Source: Akkermansiaceae bacterium
GTDB taxonomy: Bacteria; Verrucomicrobiota; Verrucomicrobiia; Verrucomicrobiales; Akkermansiaceae
DNA: 42,776 nt
Direction: 5' to 3'
NCBI GenBank assembly: GCA_903919975.1
Contig: CAIXKE010000055.1
Span: 1 to 42,776 of the forward strand
The notes beneath the pieces were generated by a model, which saw nothing but the letters and a program-made list of their open reading frames with translations, was not told the origin of the DNA and searched no databases. Every line of letters starts with the position of its first letter. The stretch's first letter is position 1. A program made the translations under genes and the position numbers. This document shows positions 8,767 to 17,335 of this stretch, piece after piece.

Positions 8767-9594
8767 ATGCCCGCCGATCCCATCGAATCACCCGTGCCAC
8801 TCGCGGAAATCTCCCAAGGCCCCAACGCCTTCGAAGAGTTTCTCGACCGCAATCAAAAAAATCTCATCGCCCTCGCCATCCTTCTGGCCTTGGGCACTGC
8901 GGCTCTCGTGGTCTATCGCGGGATTGAAACTGGCCGCCAAACCAGCGCTGGCGAGGCCTTGAACAAAGCCGAGGATCTCGCAACCCTCCAAGCCGTCATC
9001 AGCGAACACGCCGGCACCAAGGCCGCCCAGAGCGCCGTCGTCCTCCTCGCGGAAAGCCAGTGGGCCGATAAAAAACAAGACGCCGCCATCGAAACCCTCC
9101 GTGGATTCATCACTGCAAACCCGGATCACCCGGCACACGGAGCCGCCCAAGCCAGTCTCGGCGCCAAGCTGATGGCTCAAGGGAAATCCGGCGAAGCCGT
9201 GGACGTCTTCCAGTCCATTGTGAGCGATCCCAAAGCTCGCTACATCGCGCCTTACGCCCTGATTTCCCTTGGCGACATCGCCAAGGCCGCAGGCGACCTC
9301 ACCAAAGCTGAAGCCTCCTACAACCGTGTGAAATCGGAATTCTCCGAAAGCGCGTTTGTCGAGACCGCCACCCGCCGCATCTCAGCCCTCAAGGCCAAAG
9401 CCCCGGTTGAAATCGCGCCTCCGCCCGCGCCCGTCGCGCCGCCCGCTGCTCCAGGTGCCCAGCCCGCAGTCGTCACGCCACCCGCAGCCGTTCAGCCTGC
9501 GGAACAAGTTCCCCCAGCCGTCGCACCGTCCCAAGAAACCACCCCGGAACCGACCCAAAAAACCTCTTCCGGCCAAGCCCCGCCTAATCCCTGA
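8767..9594 (+). CDS. Membrane-anchored TPR protein (YfgM-like) with Pro-rich tail
   Basis: A 275-residue protein with a short cytosolic start, one membrane helix (about residues 33-50) and several tetratricopeptide-like helix pairs (about 60-210, e.g. AAIETLRGFITANPDHPAHG, AEASYNRVKSEFSESAFV). The last 60 residues are rich in Pro, Ala and Gln. This layout matches YfgM/UPF0070-type proteins, which work with the Sec machinery or chaperones at the membrane. The Pro-rich tail suggests a spacer in the periplasm. It lies 47 bases upstream of the first bactofilin gene and may be in an operon with it. Confidence 0.75.
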   Translation: MPADPIESPVPLAEISQGPNAFEEFLDRNQKNLIALAILLALGTAALVVYRGIETGRQTSAGEALNKAEDLATLQAVISEHAGTKAAQSAVVLLAESQWADKKQDAAIETLRGFITANPDHPAHGAAQASLGAKLMAQGKSGEAVDVFQSIVSDPKARYIAPYALISLGDIAKAAGDLTKAEASYNRVKSEFSESAFVETATRRISALKAKAPVEIAPPPAPVAPPAAPGAQPAVVTPPAAVQPAEQVPPAVAPSQETTPEPTQKTSSGQAPPNP

Positions 9595-9641
9595 AGCCTC
9601 ATCGGTTTGACATCCCACCAACATCAACCAACTTAATCACC

Positions 9642-10229
9642 GTGTTTAAAAAAGTCATCGGCCAAAATCATAGCGAACCCGCCCGTTCCGCACCCATCGC
9701 TCTAGAACCCCGCCACACTGAAGCCCCAGCGGTATCAGCGCAGTCATCCTACGCCGCCGCGCAACACGCTGCGCCGTCCCACGCCCCATCGTCTGCCACC
9801 CGCAATATCCTGTCCTCGGACGTGGAAATCAAAGGAACCGTGAAATTCACCAACGACCTGGTCGTGGATGGCAAAATCGAAGGCGAAATCTCCTCCGATG
9901 GAAATCTGACCATCGGTGAAAATGCCCGCATCAAAGCGGAAGTTAAAACCGCCACCATCGTCGTTTATGGCAAGGTCCATGGCAACCTCACCGCTACCGA
10001 CCGCGTTGAACTCAAGTCCAGCGCCGAAGTCGTCGGCGATATTAAAGCCAAGACGCTCTCCATCGAAGCAGGTGCGATCTTCGTTGGCAAATCCACCGTT
10101 GGCACCCCCGCCCAAGCGCCCGCACAAACGCAGCCGGCTTCGCAAGCGCCTGCTGCCGCCTCCGCCATCAAGCCCAGTTCCGCTCCAGAGGCTCCCAAGC
10201 AAGGAACACTCGCCGGCACCATTTCCTGA
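9642..10229 (+). CDS. Bactofilin (polymer-forming cytoskeletal protein)
   Basis: A 195-residue protein starting at the GTG at 9642. The centre (about residues 50-150) shows the repeating hydrophobic-glycine pattern of the bactofilin beta-helix: VEIKGTVKFTNDLVVDGKIEGEI, then GKVHGNLTATDRVELKSSAEVVGDI. It is flanked by disordered Ala/Pro-rich ends, as usual for the family. Bactofilins polymerise without nucleotide and shape cells or localise wall enzymes. A second, zinc-ribbon-bearing bactofilin follows 39 bases downstream, which suggests a two-component scaffold. Confidence 0.93.
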   Translation: MFKKVIGQNHSEPARSAPIALEPRHTEAPAVSAQSSYAAAQHAAPSHAPSSATRNILSSDVEIKGTVKFTNDLVVDGKIEGEISSDGNLTIGENARIKAEVKTATIVVYGKVHGNLTATDRVELKSSAEVVGDIKAKTLSIEAGAIFVGKSTVGTPAQAPAQTQPASQAPAAASAIKPSSAPEAPKQGTLAGTIS

Positions 10230-10268
10230 AATTGAGGGCTCCGTTGCAACGTTCCAATCCCCTTACTC

Positions 10269-11129
10269 ATGGCCGATGAGCCCCAGCGCCATCGCATCGA
10301 GGTGGCATGCCCGGAATGCGGGCACGAGCAAATCGAACCCGCACTCGTGGTTTCCACCCAGTGCCGTGCCTGTCGGGCGAATTTCCAAGTCCGCGAGGGT
10401 AGGGGAGTTGTCCGTGCCCAACCAGTGACGAGGCTTGCCACCCCGCGCAAGGATTCGGACCCCGAGCCCGAACTCGCCCCCGAGAGGCCGCCGCTTCTGC
10501 TGCGCGTCGGCCCGGTCGATCCGCCACCGCGCTCGTTCCTCAAGCGCTTGATCTATCCGCTCAGGCCGCCCCGTGATGTTAGTTGCTTCAATTGCGGTCA
10601 CGCCTTCACCACCATCGCCGAGGCGCAATCCAGCCAATGCCCGAAATGCAGCGGCTATGTTAGTTTGTTGGATTATGATATCACTGGTCACTGGAACCGC
10701 CTGATCCAGACCCGCGGCAATGTGACGATCCAGAAAACCGGCGTAGTCGTAGGCGCCACGCTCCGCTGCCATAACCTCACCGTCCTCGGTGAACTCGCCG
10801 GCTCCGTCGAATGCTCCGGGGATCTTGTCATCCGCAGCCACGGAAAAATCATCGGCACCGTCGAATGCCGCAATCTCCGTGTCGAAAAAGGCGCACGCGT
10901 CGAATTCCTCAACCCGGTCACCGCCGTCACCGCCACCATCGATGGCCACGTCCGCGGCCAAATTTCCTGCACCGGTGCCGTCACCCTCGAAAAACGCGCC
11001 CAACTCCACGGACTCGTCAAAACCTCCTCCCTCATCGTCAAATCCGGTGCCAAACACTCCGGGACCATTGAGATGATCACTTCATCCGCGGCGAATACTG
11101 AACAACCGCTCTTAAATCCTAAATTATAA
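10269..11129 (+). CDS. Bactofilin with N-terminal double zinc ribbon
   Basis: A 286-residue protein. Residues about 14-35 hold a zinc ribbon (CPECGHE ... CRAC). A second follows near residue 108 (CFNCGHA ... CPKC). The C-terminal half is a bactofilin beta-helix (RGNVTIQKTGVVVGATLRC, NLTVLGELAGSVECSGDLVI, GTVECRNLRVEKGARVEF). Zinc ribbons commonly bind nucleic acid or protein partners, so this may link the polymer to another structure; that is inference. It lies just behind the simple bactofilin on the same strand and 22 bases ahead of nadA. Confidence 0.88.
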   Translation: MADEPQRHRIEVACPECGHEQIEPALVVSTQCRACRANFQVREGRGVVRAQPVTRLATPRKDSDPEPELAPERPPLLLRVGPVDPPPRSFLKRLIYPLRPPRDVSCFNCGHAFTTIAEAQSSQCPKCSGYVSLLDYDITGHWNRLIQTRGNVTIQKTGVVVGATLRCHNLTVLGELAGSVECSGDLVIRSHGKIIGTVECRNLRVEKGARVEFLNPVTAVTATIDGHVRGQISCTGAVTLEKRAQLHGLVKTSSLIVKSGAKHSGTIEMITSSAANTEQPLLNPKL

Positions 11130-11151
11130 GCTCGAAATCAGAAACGTAGAA

Positions 11152-12099
11152 ATGGACGCAAAAGAAACCGTTTTCGATCTGAAGGAGGAAATCCTGGCCC
11201 TCAAAAAGGAGCGCAACGCCGTCATTCTCGCCCATAACTATCAGACCGGCGATATCCAGGATGTCGCGGACTACGTCGGCGATTCGCTCGGCCTCGCCTA
11301 TCACGCCAAGGCCACCAACGCGGATGTCATCGCTTTCTGCGGCGTTCATTTCATGGCGGAAACCGCGAAAATCGTCAACCCCGGCAAAATCGTCGTGCTG
11401 CCTGACAAGGATGCCGGTTGCTCGTTAGAACAATCCTGCCCCGCCGACCAACTCGAAGCATTCCTCCAACAAAACGCCGGGAAAAACTATTACGTCATCG
11501 CCTACATCAATTGCTCCGGCGGCGTCAAAGCCCTCTGTGATGTGATCTGCACTTCCGGCAACGCCGTCAAAATCGTCAACCAAGCTCCTGCCGACCGCCC
11601 CATCCTTTTCGTCCCCGACGAAAATCTCGGCGCATGGGTCATGGAACAAACCGGCCGTAAAATGGACCTCTGGAAGGGCAATTGCTACGTCCACGTCGAG
11701 TTCACCCGCGAGTCGATCCACAAAATCAAAGCCGAGTATCCCGACGCCCTGGTCGTCGCCCACCCGGAATGCACCCATTCGGTTAGATTGCTCGCTGATG
11801 AAGTTTGCTCGACCGAAAAAATGGTCGATTACTGCAAAAACGCGCCGGTCAAAAACATCATCGTCGTCACCGAGAGCGGCATGCTCCATCGCCTGCGCAA
11901 GGAATGCCCGGACAAAAATCTCATCGCCGGCCCCACCGACCGCTGCGCCTGCGCGGATTGCCGCTACATGAAGATGAACACCCTCCAAAAACTCCGCGAT
12001 TGCCTGGACACCCTGCAACCTCGCGTCGAAATGGAGGAATCCCTCCGCAAACGCGCCGAAGCGCCATTGCTCCGGATGCTGGAACAATCGAGGGGGTAA
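11152..12099 (+). CDS. nadA: Quinolinate synthase A
   Basis: A 315-residue [4Fe-4S] enzyme that condenses iminoaspartate with dihydroxyacetone phosphate to quinolinate for NAD synthesis. Visible signatures are ILAHNYQTGDIQDVADYVGDS, FCGVHFMAETAK, the cysteine-bearing YINCSGGVKALCD, HPECTHSVRLLAD and the C-terminal DRCACADCRYMKMNTL. These supply the three cluster cysteines. Length and order fit the family. Start ATG at 11152. No nadB or nadC lies nearby. The following intergenic region holds a long inverted array of 8-base units. Confidence 0.96.
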   Translation: MDAKETVFDLKEEILALKKERNAVILAHNYQTGDIQDVADYVGDSLGLAYHAKATNADVIAFCGVHFMAETAKIVNPGKIVVLPDKDAGCSLEQSCPADQLEAFLQQNAGKNYYVIAYINCSGGVKALCDVICTSGNAVKIVNQAPADRPILFVPDENLGAWVMEQTGRKMDLWKGNCYVHVEFTRESIHKIKAEYPDALVVAHPECTHSVRLLADEVCSTEKMVDYCKNAPVKNIIVVTESGMLHRLRKECPDKNLIAGPTDRCACADCRYMKMNTLQKLRDCLDTLQPRVEMEESLRKRAEAPLLRMLEQSRG

Positions 12100-12205
12100 A
12101 AGCTGAAACGCTGAGATTCTGAAACGCTGAAATAAGAGAGGTTCCCGCTTACTGCTTGCCAATTTCAGCATCTCAGCATCTCAGCTTTTCAGCTTTTCAG
12201 CTTTT
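12098..12205. repeat. Inverted array of 8-bp tandem units between nadA and argG
   Basis: The left arm (12098-12133) has four 8-base units of the kind RCGCTGAR/AAGCTGAA. The right arm (12162-12205) has five units reading TCAGCATC twice and TCAGCTTT three times. The arms are reverse complements with a few mismatches and could fold into a long imperfect hairpin around a loop of about 28 bases. It begins within the nadA stop codon and ends 58 bases before the argG ATG. It could be a terminator, a transcript-end protector or a mobile repeat. Confidence 0.75.
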
Positions 12206-12263
12206 CCGCGTTTATTCAATGCGCTTGCCCGGCGGGGCGGTTCCTGCTTTTCTCCGCGCCGAT

Positions 12264-13547
12264 ATGAAAATTCTCGTCGCCTACTCGGGTGGTCTCGATA
12301 CCTCCGTCCTTCTTCTTTGGCTCAAAGCAAAATACAACGCCGAAATCATCGCTTACTGCGCCGACGTCGGCCAAGGCGATGAACTCGACGGTCTCGAAGC
12401 CAAGGCGCTCTCCACGGGGGCCTCGAAATGTTTCATCGGCGACCTCAAGGAAGACTTCGCCGCCAACTACATTTTCCCGATGATCCAGGCCAACGCGATC
12501 TACGAGGGCCGCTACCTGCTCGGCACCTCGATCGCCCGCCCGTGCATTACCAAGGGCATGATGGATGTCGCCATCGCCGAAGGCGCGGATGCCATCGCTC
12601 ACGGTGCCACCGGCAAGGGCAACGACCAAGTCCGCTTCGAACTCTCCGCCGCCTCGCTCGCTCCAAACGTGAAATGCATCGCCCCATGGCGTGATGCCGA
12701 GTTCCGCAAACAATTCCCCGGCCGTGCCGAAATGATCGCCTACGCCGCGGAGCACAACATCCCGATCAAGGCCTCGATGAAGAAGCCTTACTCGATGGAC
12801 CGCAACCTGCTCCACATCTCCTTCGAAGCCGGTGCCATGGAAGACCCGTGGTATGACGCCACCACTCCCGCGGACCGCGATATGTATGTGCTTTCGGTTT
12901 CACCCGAAGATGCCCCGGAGAAGCCGGAATACATCGAGATCCTGTTCGAAAAAGGCAACGCCATCGGCCTCAAACACGAAAGCCTCTGCTCGCTCCTCGG
13001 CGAACTTGGCGATGTGAAATCCACCGGCGTGCAAGATGGCTACTCGCTCTTCACGCCCTACGGCATCATGCGCGTGCTCAATCTGCTAGGCGGACGCAAT
13101 GGCATCGGCCGCGTCGATATCGTGGAAAATCGCTTCGTCGGCATGAAATCCCGCGGCATCTATGAAACCCCCGGTGGAACCATTCTGTTAGCCGCCCACC
13201 GCGACCTTGAAACCCTCGTCGTTGATCGCGAGGCGATGCACATCCGTGACTCGCTCATCCCGAAATACGCGCAACTCGTATACAACGGATTCTGGTTCGC
13301 TCCCGAACGCGAGGCCATCCAGGCGCTCGTCACCGAGACCCAAAAAACCGTTTCTGGTGAAGTCCGTCTCAAGCTCTACAAAGGCAACGTCATGCAAGCT
13401 GGTCGCCGTTCGGTGCACAGCATGTATTCCGAAGCCATTGCCACCATGGAAGGCGGCCAAGAAGAAGCCTACAATCAAGACGACGCCACCGGATTCATCG
13501 CCCTCAACGCCCTGCGCCTCAAGGCCAGCGCCCGCCAAGTGAAGTAA
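12264..13547 (+). CDS. argG: Argininosuccinate synthase
   Basis: A 427-residue enzyme joining citrulline and aspartate with ATP in arginine synthesis. The PP-loop ATP motif is at the start ([11 protein letters not shown]). It is followed by [14 protein letters not shown], a citrulline/aspartate-binding segment ([33 protein letters not shown]) and the C-terminal oligomerisation helix. The frame is open upstream to 12156 through the repeat array, but homology puts the start at the ATG at 12264. A palindromic dispersed repeat follows directly after the stop. Confidence 0.96.
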   Translation: MKILVAYSGGLDTSVLLLWLKAKYNAEIIAYCADVGQGDELDGLEAKALSTGASKCFIGDLKEDFAANYIFPMIQANAIYEGRYLLGTSIARPCITKGMMDVAIAEGADAIAHGATGKGNDQVRFELSAASLAPNVKCIAPWRDAEFRKQFPGRAEMIAYAAEHNIPIKASMKKPYSMDRNLLHISFEAGAMEDPWYDATTPADRDMYVLSVSPEDAPEKPEYIEILFEKGNAIGLKHESLCSLLGELGDVKSTGVQDGYSLFTPYGIMRVLNLLGGRNGIGRVDIVENRFVGMKSRGIYETPGGTILLAAHRDLETLVVDREAMHIRDSLIPKYAQLVYNGFWFAPEREAIQALVTETQKTVSGEVRLKLYKGNVMQAGRRSVHSMYSEAIATMEGGQEEAYNQDDATGFIALNALRLKASARQVK

Positions 13548-13549
13548 AC

Positions 13550-13583
13550 TGGAACGCGGAATTCATTCCGCGAGAATTCCAAG
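13550..13583 (+). repeat. Partial copy of dispersed palindromic repeat behind argG
   Basis: Contains the GCGGAAT-TC-ATTCCGC palindrome flanked by TGGAA and GAGAATTCCA. It matches the left arm of the full element at 42635-42696 with one substitution near the start. It lies 3 bases after the argG stop, so its hairpin could also act in transcript ending. Confidence 0.7.
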
Positions 13584-13619
13584 CTTCCCGCCGCGCCCGC
13601 CGCACGCTTTTATCCTCCC

Positions 13620-14090
13620 ATGATCGACATGCTCGTGCGCCTCTATGACTTGCCGGACACCACCGCGCTCTACGCGGAAGTCGCCGCCAAGGGCGTGACC
13701 CTGCGCCGCGCCCGGGCTTTCGAAAAACACACGGTCGCGGACTTTGCTAAAACCCACTTCTCCCCAAAATGGGTCAGCGAAGTGGAGGTCGCGCTCACCC
13801 GCCAACCCGTCGCCTGCTTCATCGCCACCCGGGAAAAACAAATCCTCGGCTTCGCCTGCTTCGATACCACTCAACGCGGATTCTTCGGTCCCACCGGAGT
13901 CGCCGAAAACGCCCGCAGCCTCGGCCTCGGCAAGGCCTTGCTCATGAAATCCCTCGAAGCGCTTCGCGAAATCGGCTTCGCCTACGCCATCATCGGCGGC
14001 GTAGGCCCGAAGGAATTCTACGCAAAAGCCTGCGGTGCCATCGAGATTCCCGGCAGCGACCCCGGAACCTATCAGGACATACTGCCGTGA
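13620..14090 (+). CDS. GNAT-family N-acetyltransferase
   Basis: A 156-residue protein with the Gcn5-type acetyltransferase layout. A substrate-side N-terminal half is followed by a beta strand ILGFACFDTT and the acetyl-CoA pyrophosphate loop GVAENARSLGLGKALLMKSLEA (the Q/RxxGxG/A pattern read as RSLGLGKA). The end has FYAKACGAIEI. Such enzymes move acetyl groups from acetyl-CoA to amines; the acceptor is unknown. Start ATG at 13620. It follows argG by 72 bases, so read-through is possible. Confidence 0.88.
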   Translation: MIDMLVRLYDLPDTTALYAEVAAKGVTLRRARAFEKHTVADFAKTHFSPKWVSEVEVALTRQPVACFIATREKQILGFACFDTTQRGFFGPTGVAENARSLGLGKALLMKSLEALREIGFAYAIIGGVGPKEFYAKACGAIEIPGSDPGTYQDILP

Positions 14091-14145
14091 AATCGACGCC
14101 TTTAAGAATGCAGTTTCGGCCTATTCCGTAATTTCGCGGCTTTCC

Positions 14146-15294
14146 TCACTCCTCAATGCGATGAGGGAAAAAGCGGCTGAGATTTCCCGTGATCGGTGAG
14201 CTGTCACCCCGCGCGGAAAGACCCCGGCATTCGTCGCCTATCATCCACAGGCCCCAAACAAAGTGCTGGCCGCCTGCGGAAAAAAGATTCGCATGTCTCT
14301 GATAGATCGATGGCTCGCCATGATGGCCGGCGGCTCCCGCGGCGATCGCGTTCCCCCGATCGACCAGTGAAACCCCGGCGCCCTCACGGCCGAAAAATGG
14401 TTTCTCCACCCAAAACGTAATCCCTTGGGCGCGCAACTCGTCCCGCGTAAAATACGCCGGCAATAACAAAGGATGGCCGGGGTTTAACTCCCACAGAATC
14501 GGCAGCAGCGCTTTGTTGGATAACATCATCTTCCACGCAGGTTCGATGAAGCGGGCGCGCTCCTGACCAATCTCCGCGAAGAAGGGTTCCTCGGCCATCC
14601 ATTCCCATGGGTAGAGCTTGAAGAGCTTGTCGATCGCCCGATCATTGGCATCTGTGAAATAGCCGCCCTGGGAAAATCCGATCTCACTCATGTCCATGAG
14701 CTCCACCGTTTTTCCCGCTTGCTCGGCGGTTTCTGCTAGGTAGGCGATCGTTTGGCGATCCTCCGAATTTTCCCATGCGCAGGCGAAGTGGACCATGGTC
14801 TCCGGAATCGATCGCCAGCGCTCCACAAGCGCTTCGTGAATCGAATTGAGTTGGTCGCTTTCCGGAGCGACTGCCTCCAGCCACTGCCATTGGATGACCG
14901 CCGCTTCTAACAATGATGTCGGCGTGTCCGCATTGTATTCCAACAATTTCGGCTGGCCGGTCCCGTCCCATGCCAGATCAAAGCGCCCGTAGAGTGAGAA
15001 ATCCGCATCGCGCCACGACGCTTGGGCGAGGGTTGCGGCCGCATCAGGGATGGAGAGCCGATCCCACCAGCCGCGCTTGACAATTTCCTGGCAGGCTCCG
15101 AGACAAAGCGCGTGCAGCTCGGTGGCCGCATCCTCCAGGGTTTCCGCTGCTTTGAGCTTGAGCACCAGATGTTGGTCCTCCGACCAATAGGGTGTTTTTC
15201 CCGGGTCGCTGTGCCAGACCAGGCCGGACGCTTCCACCTGTTCACGCCAGTCGGTGCGTGGCGCGCTCGCATCAAGTCGGATCGGTGCTCTCAT
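14146..15294 (-). CDS. Glutathionylspermidine synthase-like ATP-grasp protein (YgiC type)
   Basis: A 382-residue protein close in length to E. coli YgiC. The family blocks are visible: LYGRFDLAWDG and LLEYNADTPTSLLEAAV near residue 120-150, FACAWENSEDRQTIAYL, the ATP-grasp strands FWVEKPFFGREGAGVSLVD, and the final FVWGLWMIGDECRGLSAR. Related enzymes ligate the carboxylate of a peptide to an amine using ATP; the real substrate of the YgiC branch is not established. It lies 11 bases downstream of a YgiB-like lipoprotein gene on the same strand. Confidence 0.9.
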   Translation of the reverse strand: MRAPIRLDASAPRTDWREQVEASGLVWHSDPGKTPYWSEDQHLVLKLKAAETLEDAATELHALCLGACQEIVKRGWWDRLSIPDAAATLAQASWRDADFSLYGRFDLAWDGTGQPKLLEYNADTPTSLLEAAVIQWQWLEAVAPESDQLNSIHEALVERWRSIPETMVHFACAWENSEDRQTIAYLAETAEQAGKTVELMDMSEIGFSQGGYFTDANDRAIDKLFKLYPWEWMAEEPFFAEIGQERARFIEPAWKMMLSNKALLPILWELNPGHPLLLPAYFTRDELRAQGITFWVEKPFFGREGAGVSLVDRGNAIAAGAAGHHGEPSIYQRHANLFSAGGQHFVWGLWMIGDECRGLSARGDSSPITGNLSRFFPHRIEE

Positions 15295-15305
15295 GGAGGG
15301 TGATA

Positions 15306-16043
15306 TCAGCTACCAAACGATGAACGGCCACTGCTGCGCGATGTGGATGAGCCGAAGCCGCCGCGCACCGATTGTCCGGCTTTCACGGGGGCTCCGCTGG
15401 CGCGGCTTTGCTCGACCATTCGGGCATATCCCGGATTGGCCGAGGCGTAGCGTGTTACGACTCCGCGTTGGTTTTCCACACCGCGCTGCCAAGAACCCGC
15501 TTGGGTGCTTGCCTGCTGGAATCCGGAGCCGCCTGAAAACATCCCCCGGTTCCCGGCTAACAACCAATACATCATCAACGCATTGCCCATGCCAAACCCG
15601 TGCGATTGCTGCCCCGATGGCTTGGCTGCCACTTTTTGCTCCTCCTCCAGTGCGGCTTCCACTTTTTTGAGAGCCTCGGGTGTCGGGCGGCTCGCAGTGG
15701 TCATAGCTGGAACCGATTCATCCTTCCATTCGCCATTGATGAAATAGCGACCGTCTTGCGAAAACCCGTAGGGATGCTCGAAAAAATCCTGTTGATCCGC
15801 ATGGTAATAACCCACCCGAGGAATGTGGAAGTTATGCGATACCTCGCCTTGGATGAGCTTGGACTTTTCTGTGTCGAGTTTCTCGATTTGTGTTTGAGTC
15901 TCCGCCATTTCGGCGTCCTGATCGGTCATCACATGACGCACCCCGCGGTCACAACTGCTAAGACTGCCAGCCAAAATACATGCGGTGGACCAGCGAAGAA
16001 TGCCGCCGGGCCGGAGAGGTGTGAAAAACGAGCGTTTTTTCAT
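15306..16043 (-). CDS. YgiB-like lipoprotein (DUF1190-type)
   Basis: A 245-residue protein with a lipoprotein signal ending in the lipobox LSSC (Cys about residue 30), so it is likely anchored in the outer membrane or periplasm. The middle has a short coiled segment (AEMAETQTQIEKLDTEKSKL). The C-terminal third has a Gly-rich MMYWLLAGNRGMFSGGSGFQQ block and ends RGGFGSSTSRSSGRSSFGS, very like the end of E. coli YgiB. The neighbour is YgiC-like, the same pairing as ygiB-ygiC, which strengthens the assignment. Confidence 0.75.
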   Translation of the reverse strand: MKKRSFFTPLRPGGILRWSTACILAGSLSSCDRGVRHVMTDQDAEMAETQTQIEKLDTEKSKLIQGEVSHNFHIPRVGYYHADQQDFFEHPYGFSQDGRYFINGEWKDESVPAMTTASRPTPEALKKVEAALEEEQKVAAKPSGQQSHGFGMGNALMMYWLLAGNRGMFSGGSGFQQASTQAGSWQRGVENQRGVVTRYASANPGYARMVEQSRASGAPVKAGQSVRGGFGSSTSRSSGRSSFGS

Positions 16044-16438
16044 GAGAGAACCGCAAACTAAACAAGCCGCCCACCCACGTCAACCGGATCACCATTCCAA
16101 AAACCAACCGGGTTTCAACCGACCCGCCCAAACAGCCTTCGAGAGCCTCTTTCCTCCCGCGTAAGTCCTTTGTGGATTCGAGCCGTTTTATCACTGAACT
16201 CAGATTGAGCGTTCGCGAATATTGAAAATCATGGCGGAGCCGAAATTAGCATAGCCGGAGGCAAACACTGAGCTCCACTGAGCAAACTGATTTTTCATGC
16301 TCTCAGTGGAATCAGTGGGGCTCAGTGTTTCAGTGGTTGAATCTTCCTTTTGTTTCCCGCGTGTAGGGGCCCTAGTGGTGCGAAAAACCTGAGGATTTCT
16401 TTCGTGCGACACCCAAATTCCCCCGTTACAGTCGCCGC
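16044..16438. other. Intergenic region with no gene
   Basis: About 395 bases between the leftward YgiB-like gene and the rightward amidase gene. Short frames cross it without homology or codon pattern. Its only clear structure is the inverted repeat at 16263-16330. Being between divergent genes, it should hold both promoters, but no clean -35/-10 pair stands out. Confidence 0.6.
16263..16330. repeat. Inverted array of 10-bp CTCAGTG units
   Basis: The left arm (16263-16290) carries CACTGAGCTC and CACTGAGCAA followed by ACTGA. The right arm (16301-16330) carries the reverse complements (TCTCAGTGGA, ATCAGTGGGG, CTCAGTGTTT). A 10-base loop separates them. The build, short tandem units in inverted order, is the same as the array between nadA and argG, but with a different unit. 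Confidence 0.7.
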
Positions 16439-17335
16439 ATGCCGCGCATCGCCCTGCTCCAATCCAAGACCTTCGCCACCAAAGCCGAAGCCTTCGATCA
16501 CCATGAAACCCTCATCCGCCGAGCCGCCGCAGAAGGCGCCAACATCGTGGTCACCCAGGAACTTTTCCTAACACCCTATTTTTGCACCATCGAAAACCCC
16601 GCGCTCTTCGACCTCGCGGATCCCTTGCCCGGCCCGGTCACCGATCGCCTCGGGAAACTTGCGGGCGAGCTGGGCGTCGTCATCGTTTCCTCACTCTTCG
16701 AACACCGCGGACCCGGCCTCTATCACAACACCGCCGCCATCCATGATGCCGATGGCTCGCTGCTCGGCTTCTATCGCAAATCCCACATCCCGCAGGACCC
16801 GGGCTTCGAGGAAAAATTCTACTTCACTCCCGGCGATAGCGATTGGCCGGTCTGGGACACGAAGTTCGGCAAACTCGGAGTGCTCATCTGCTGGGACCAA
16901 TGGTATCCCGAAGCCGCCCGCCTGATGGCGCTCGGCGGCGCGCAAATCCTCATCTATCCCACCGCCATCGGCTGGCTGCCCGAAGAAAAACCCACACTCG
17001 GCGATGCCCAACATTGCGCCTGGGAAACCGTCCAACGCGGCCACGCCGTCGCCAATGGTTGCTACCTCGCCGCCGTCAACCGCAGCGGCACCCACGATGG
17101 CACCGAGTTCTGGGGCCGCTCGTTCATCGCGAATCCCTACGGCGAAATCGTCGCTAAAGCCTCCACCGCGCATGAGGAAATCCTCCACTACGAACTCGAT
17201 TTCACCCTCGTCGAAGACTTCCGCCGCATCTGGCCATTCTTCCGCGACCGCCGCATCGATGCCTACGGCGATCTCACCAAGCGCTGGCGCGATGTGGCCA
17301 TACAACAGAAAGACCTGACGCCACCCAGTCCATGA
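16439..17335 (+). CDS. aguB: N-carbamoylputrescine amidase
   Basis: A 298-residue nitrilase-superfamily enzyme that hydrolyses N-carbamoylputrescine to putrescine in the agmatine route. The Glu-Lys-Cys triad is visible: Glu in VTQELFLTPYFC, Lys in FYRKSHIPQDPGF and Cys in LICWDQWYPEAARL. The IPQDPGFEEKFYFTPGD and AIGWLPEEK stretches are typical of this branch rather than of other amidases. Start ATG at 16439. No agmatine deiminase (aguA) is in the window. The stop overlaps the start of the broken hydrolase gene by 4 bases. Confidence 0.93.
   Translation: MPRIALLQSKTFATKAEAFDHHETLIRRAAAEGANIVVTQELFLTPYFCTIENPALFDLADPLPGPVTDRLGKLAGELGVVIVSSLFEHRGPGLYHNTAAIHDADGSLLGFYRKSHIPQDPGFEEKFYFTPGDSDWPVWDTKFGKLGVLICWDQWYPEAARLMALGGAQILIYPTAIGWLPEEKPTLGDAQHCAWETVQRGHAVANGCYLAAVNRSGTHDGTEFWGRSFIANPYGEIVAKASTAHEEILHYELDFTLVEDFRRIWPFFRDRRIDAYGDLTKRWRDVAIQQKDLTPPSP

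Noticed and set aside
10263-11057. 264-codon frame opposite the zinc-ribbon bactofilin
   Set aside because: Composition (DGAG-rich) is that of an antisense shadow; the sense frame has clear domains.
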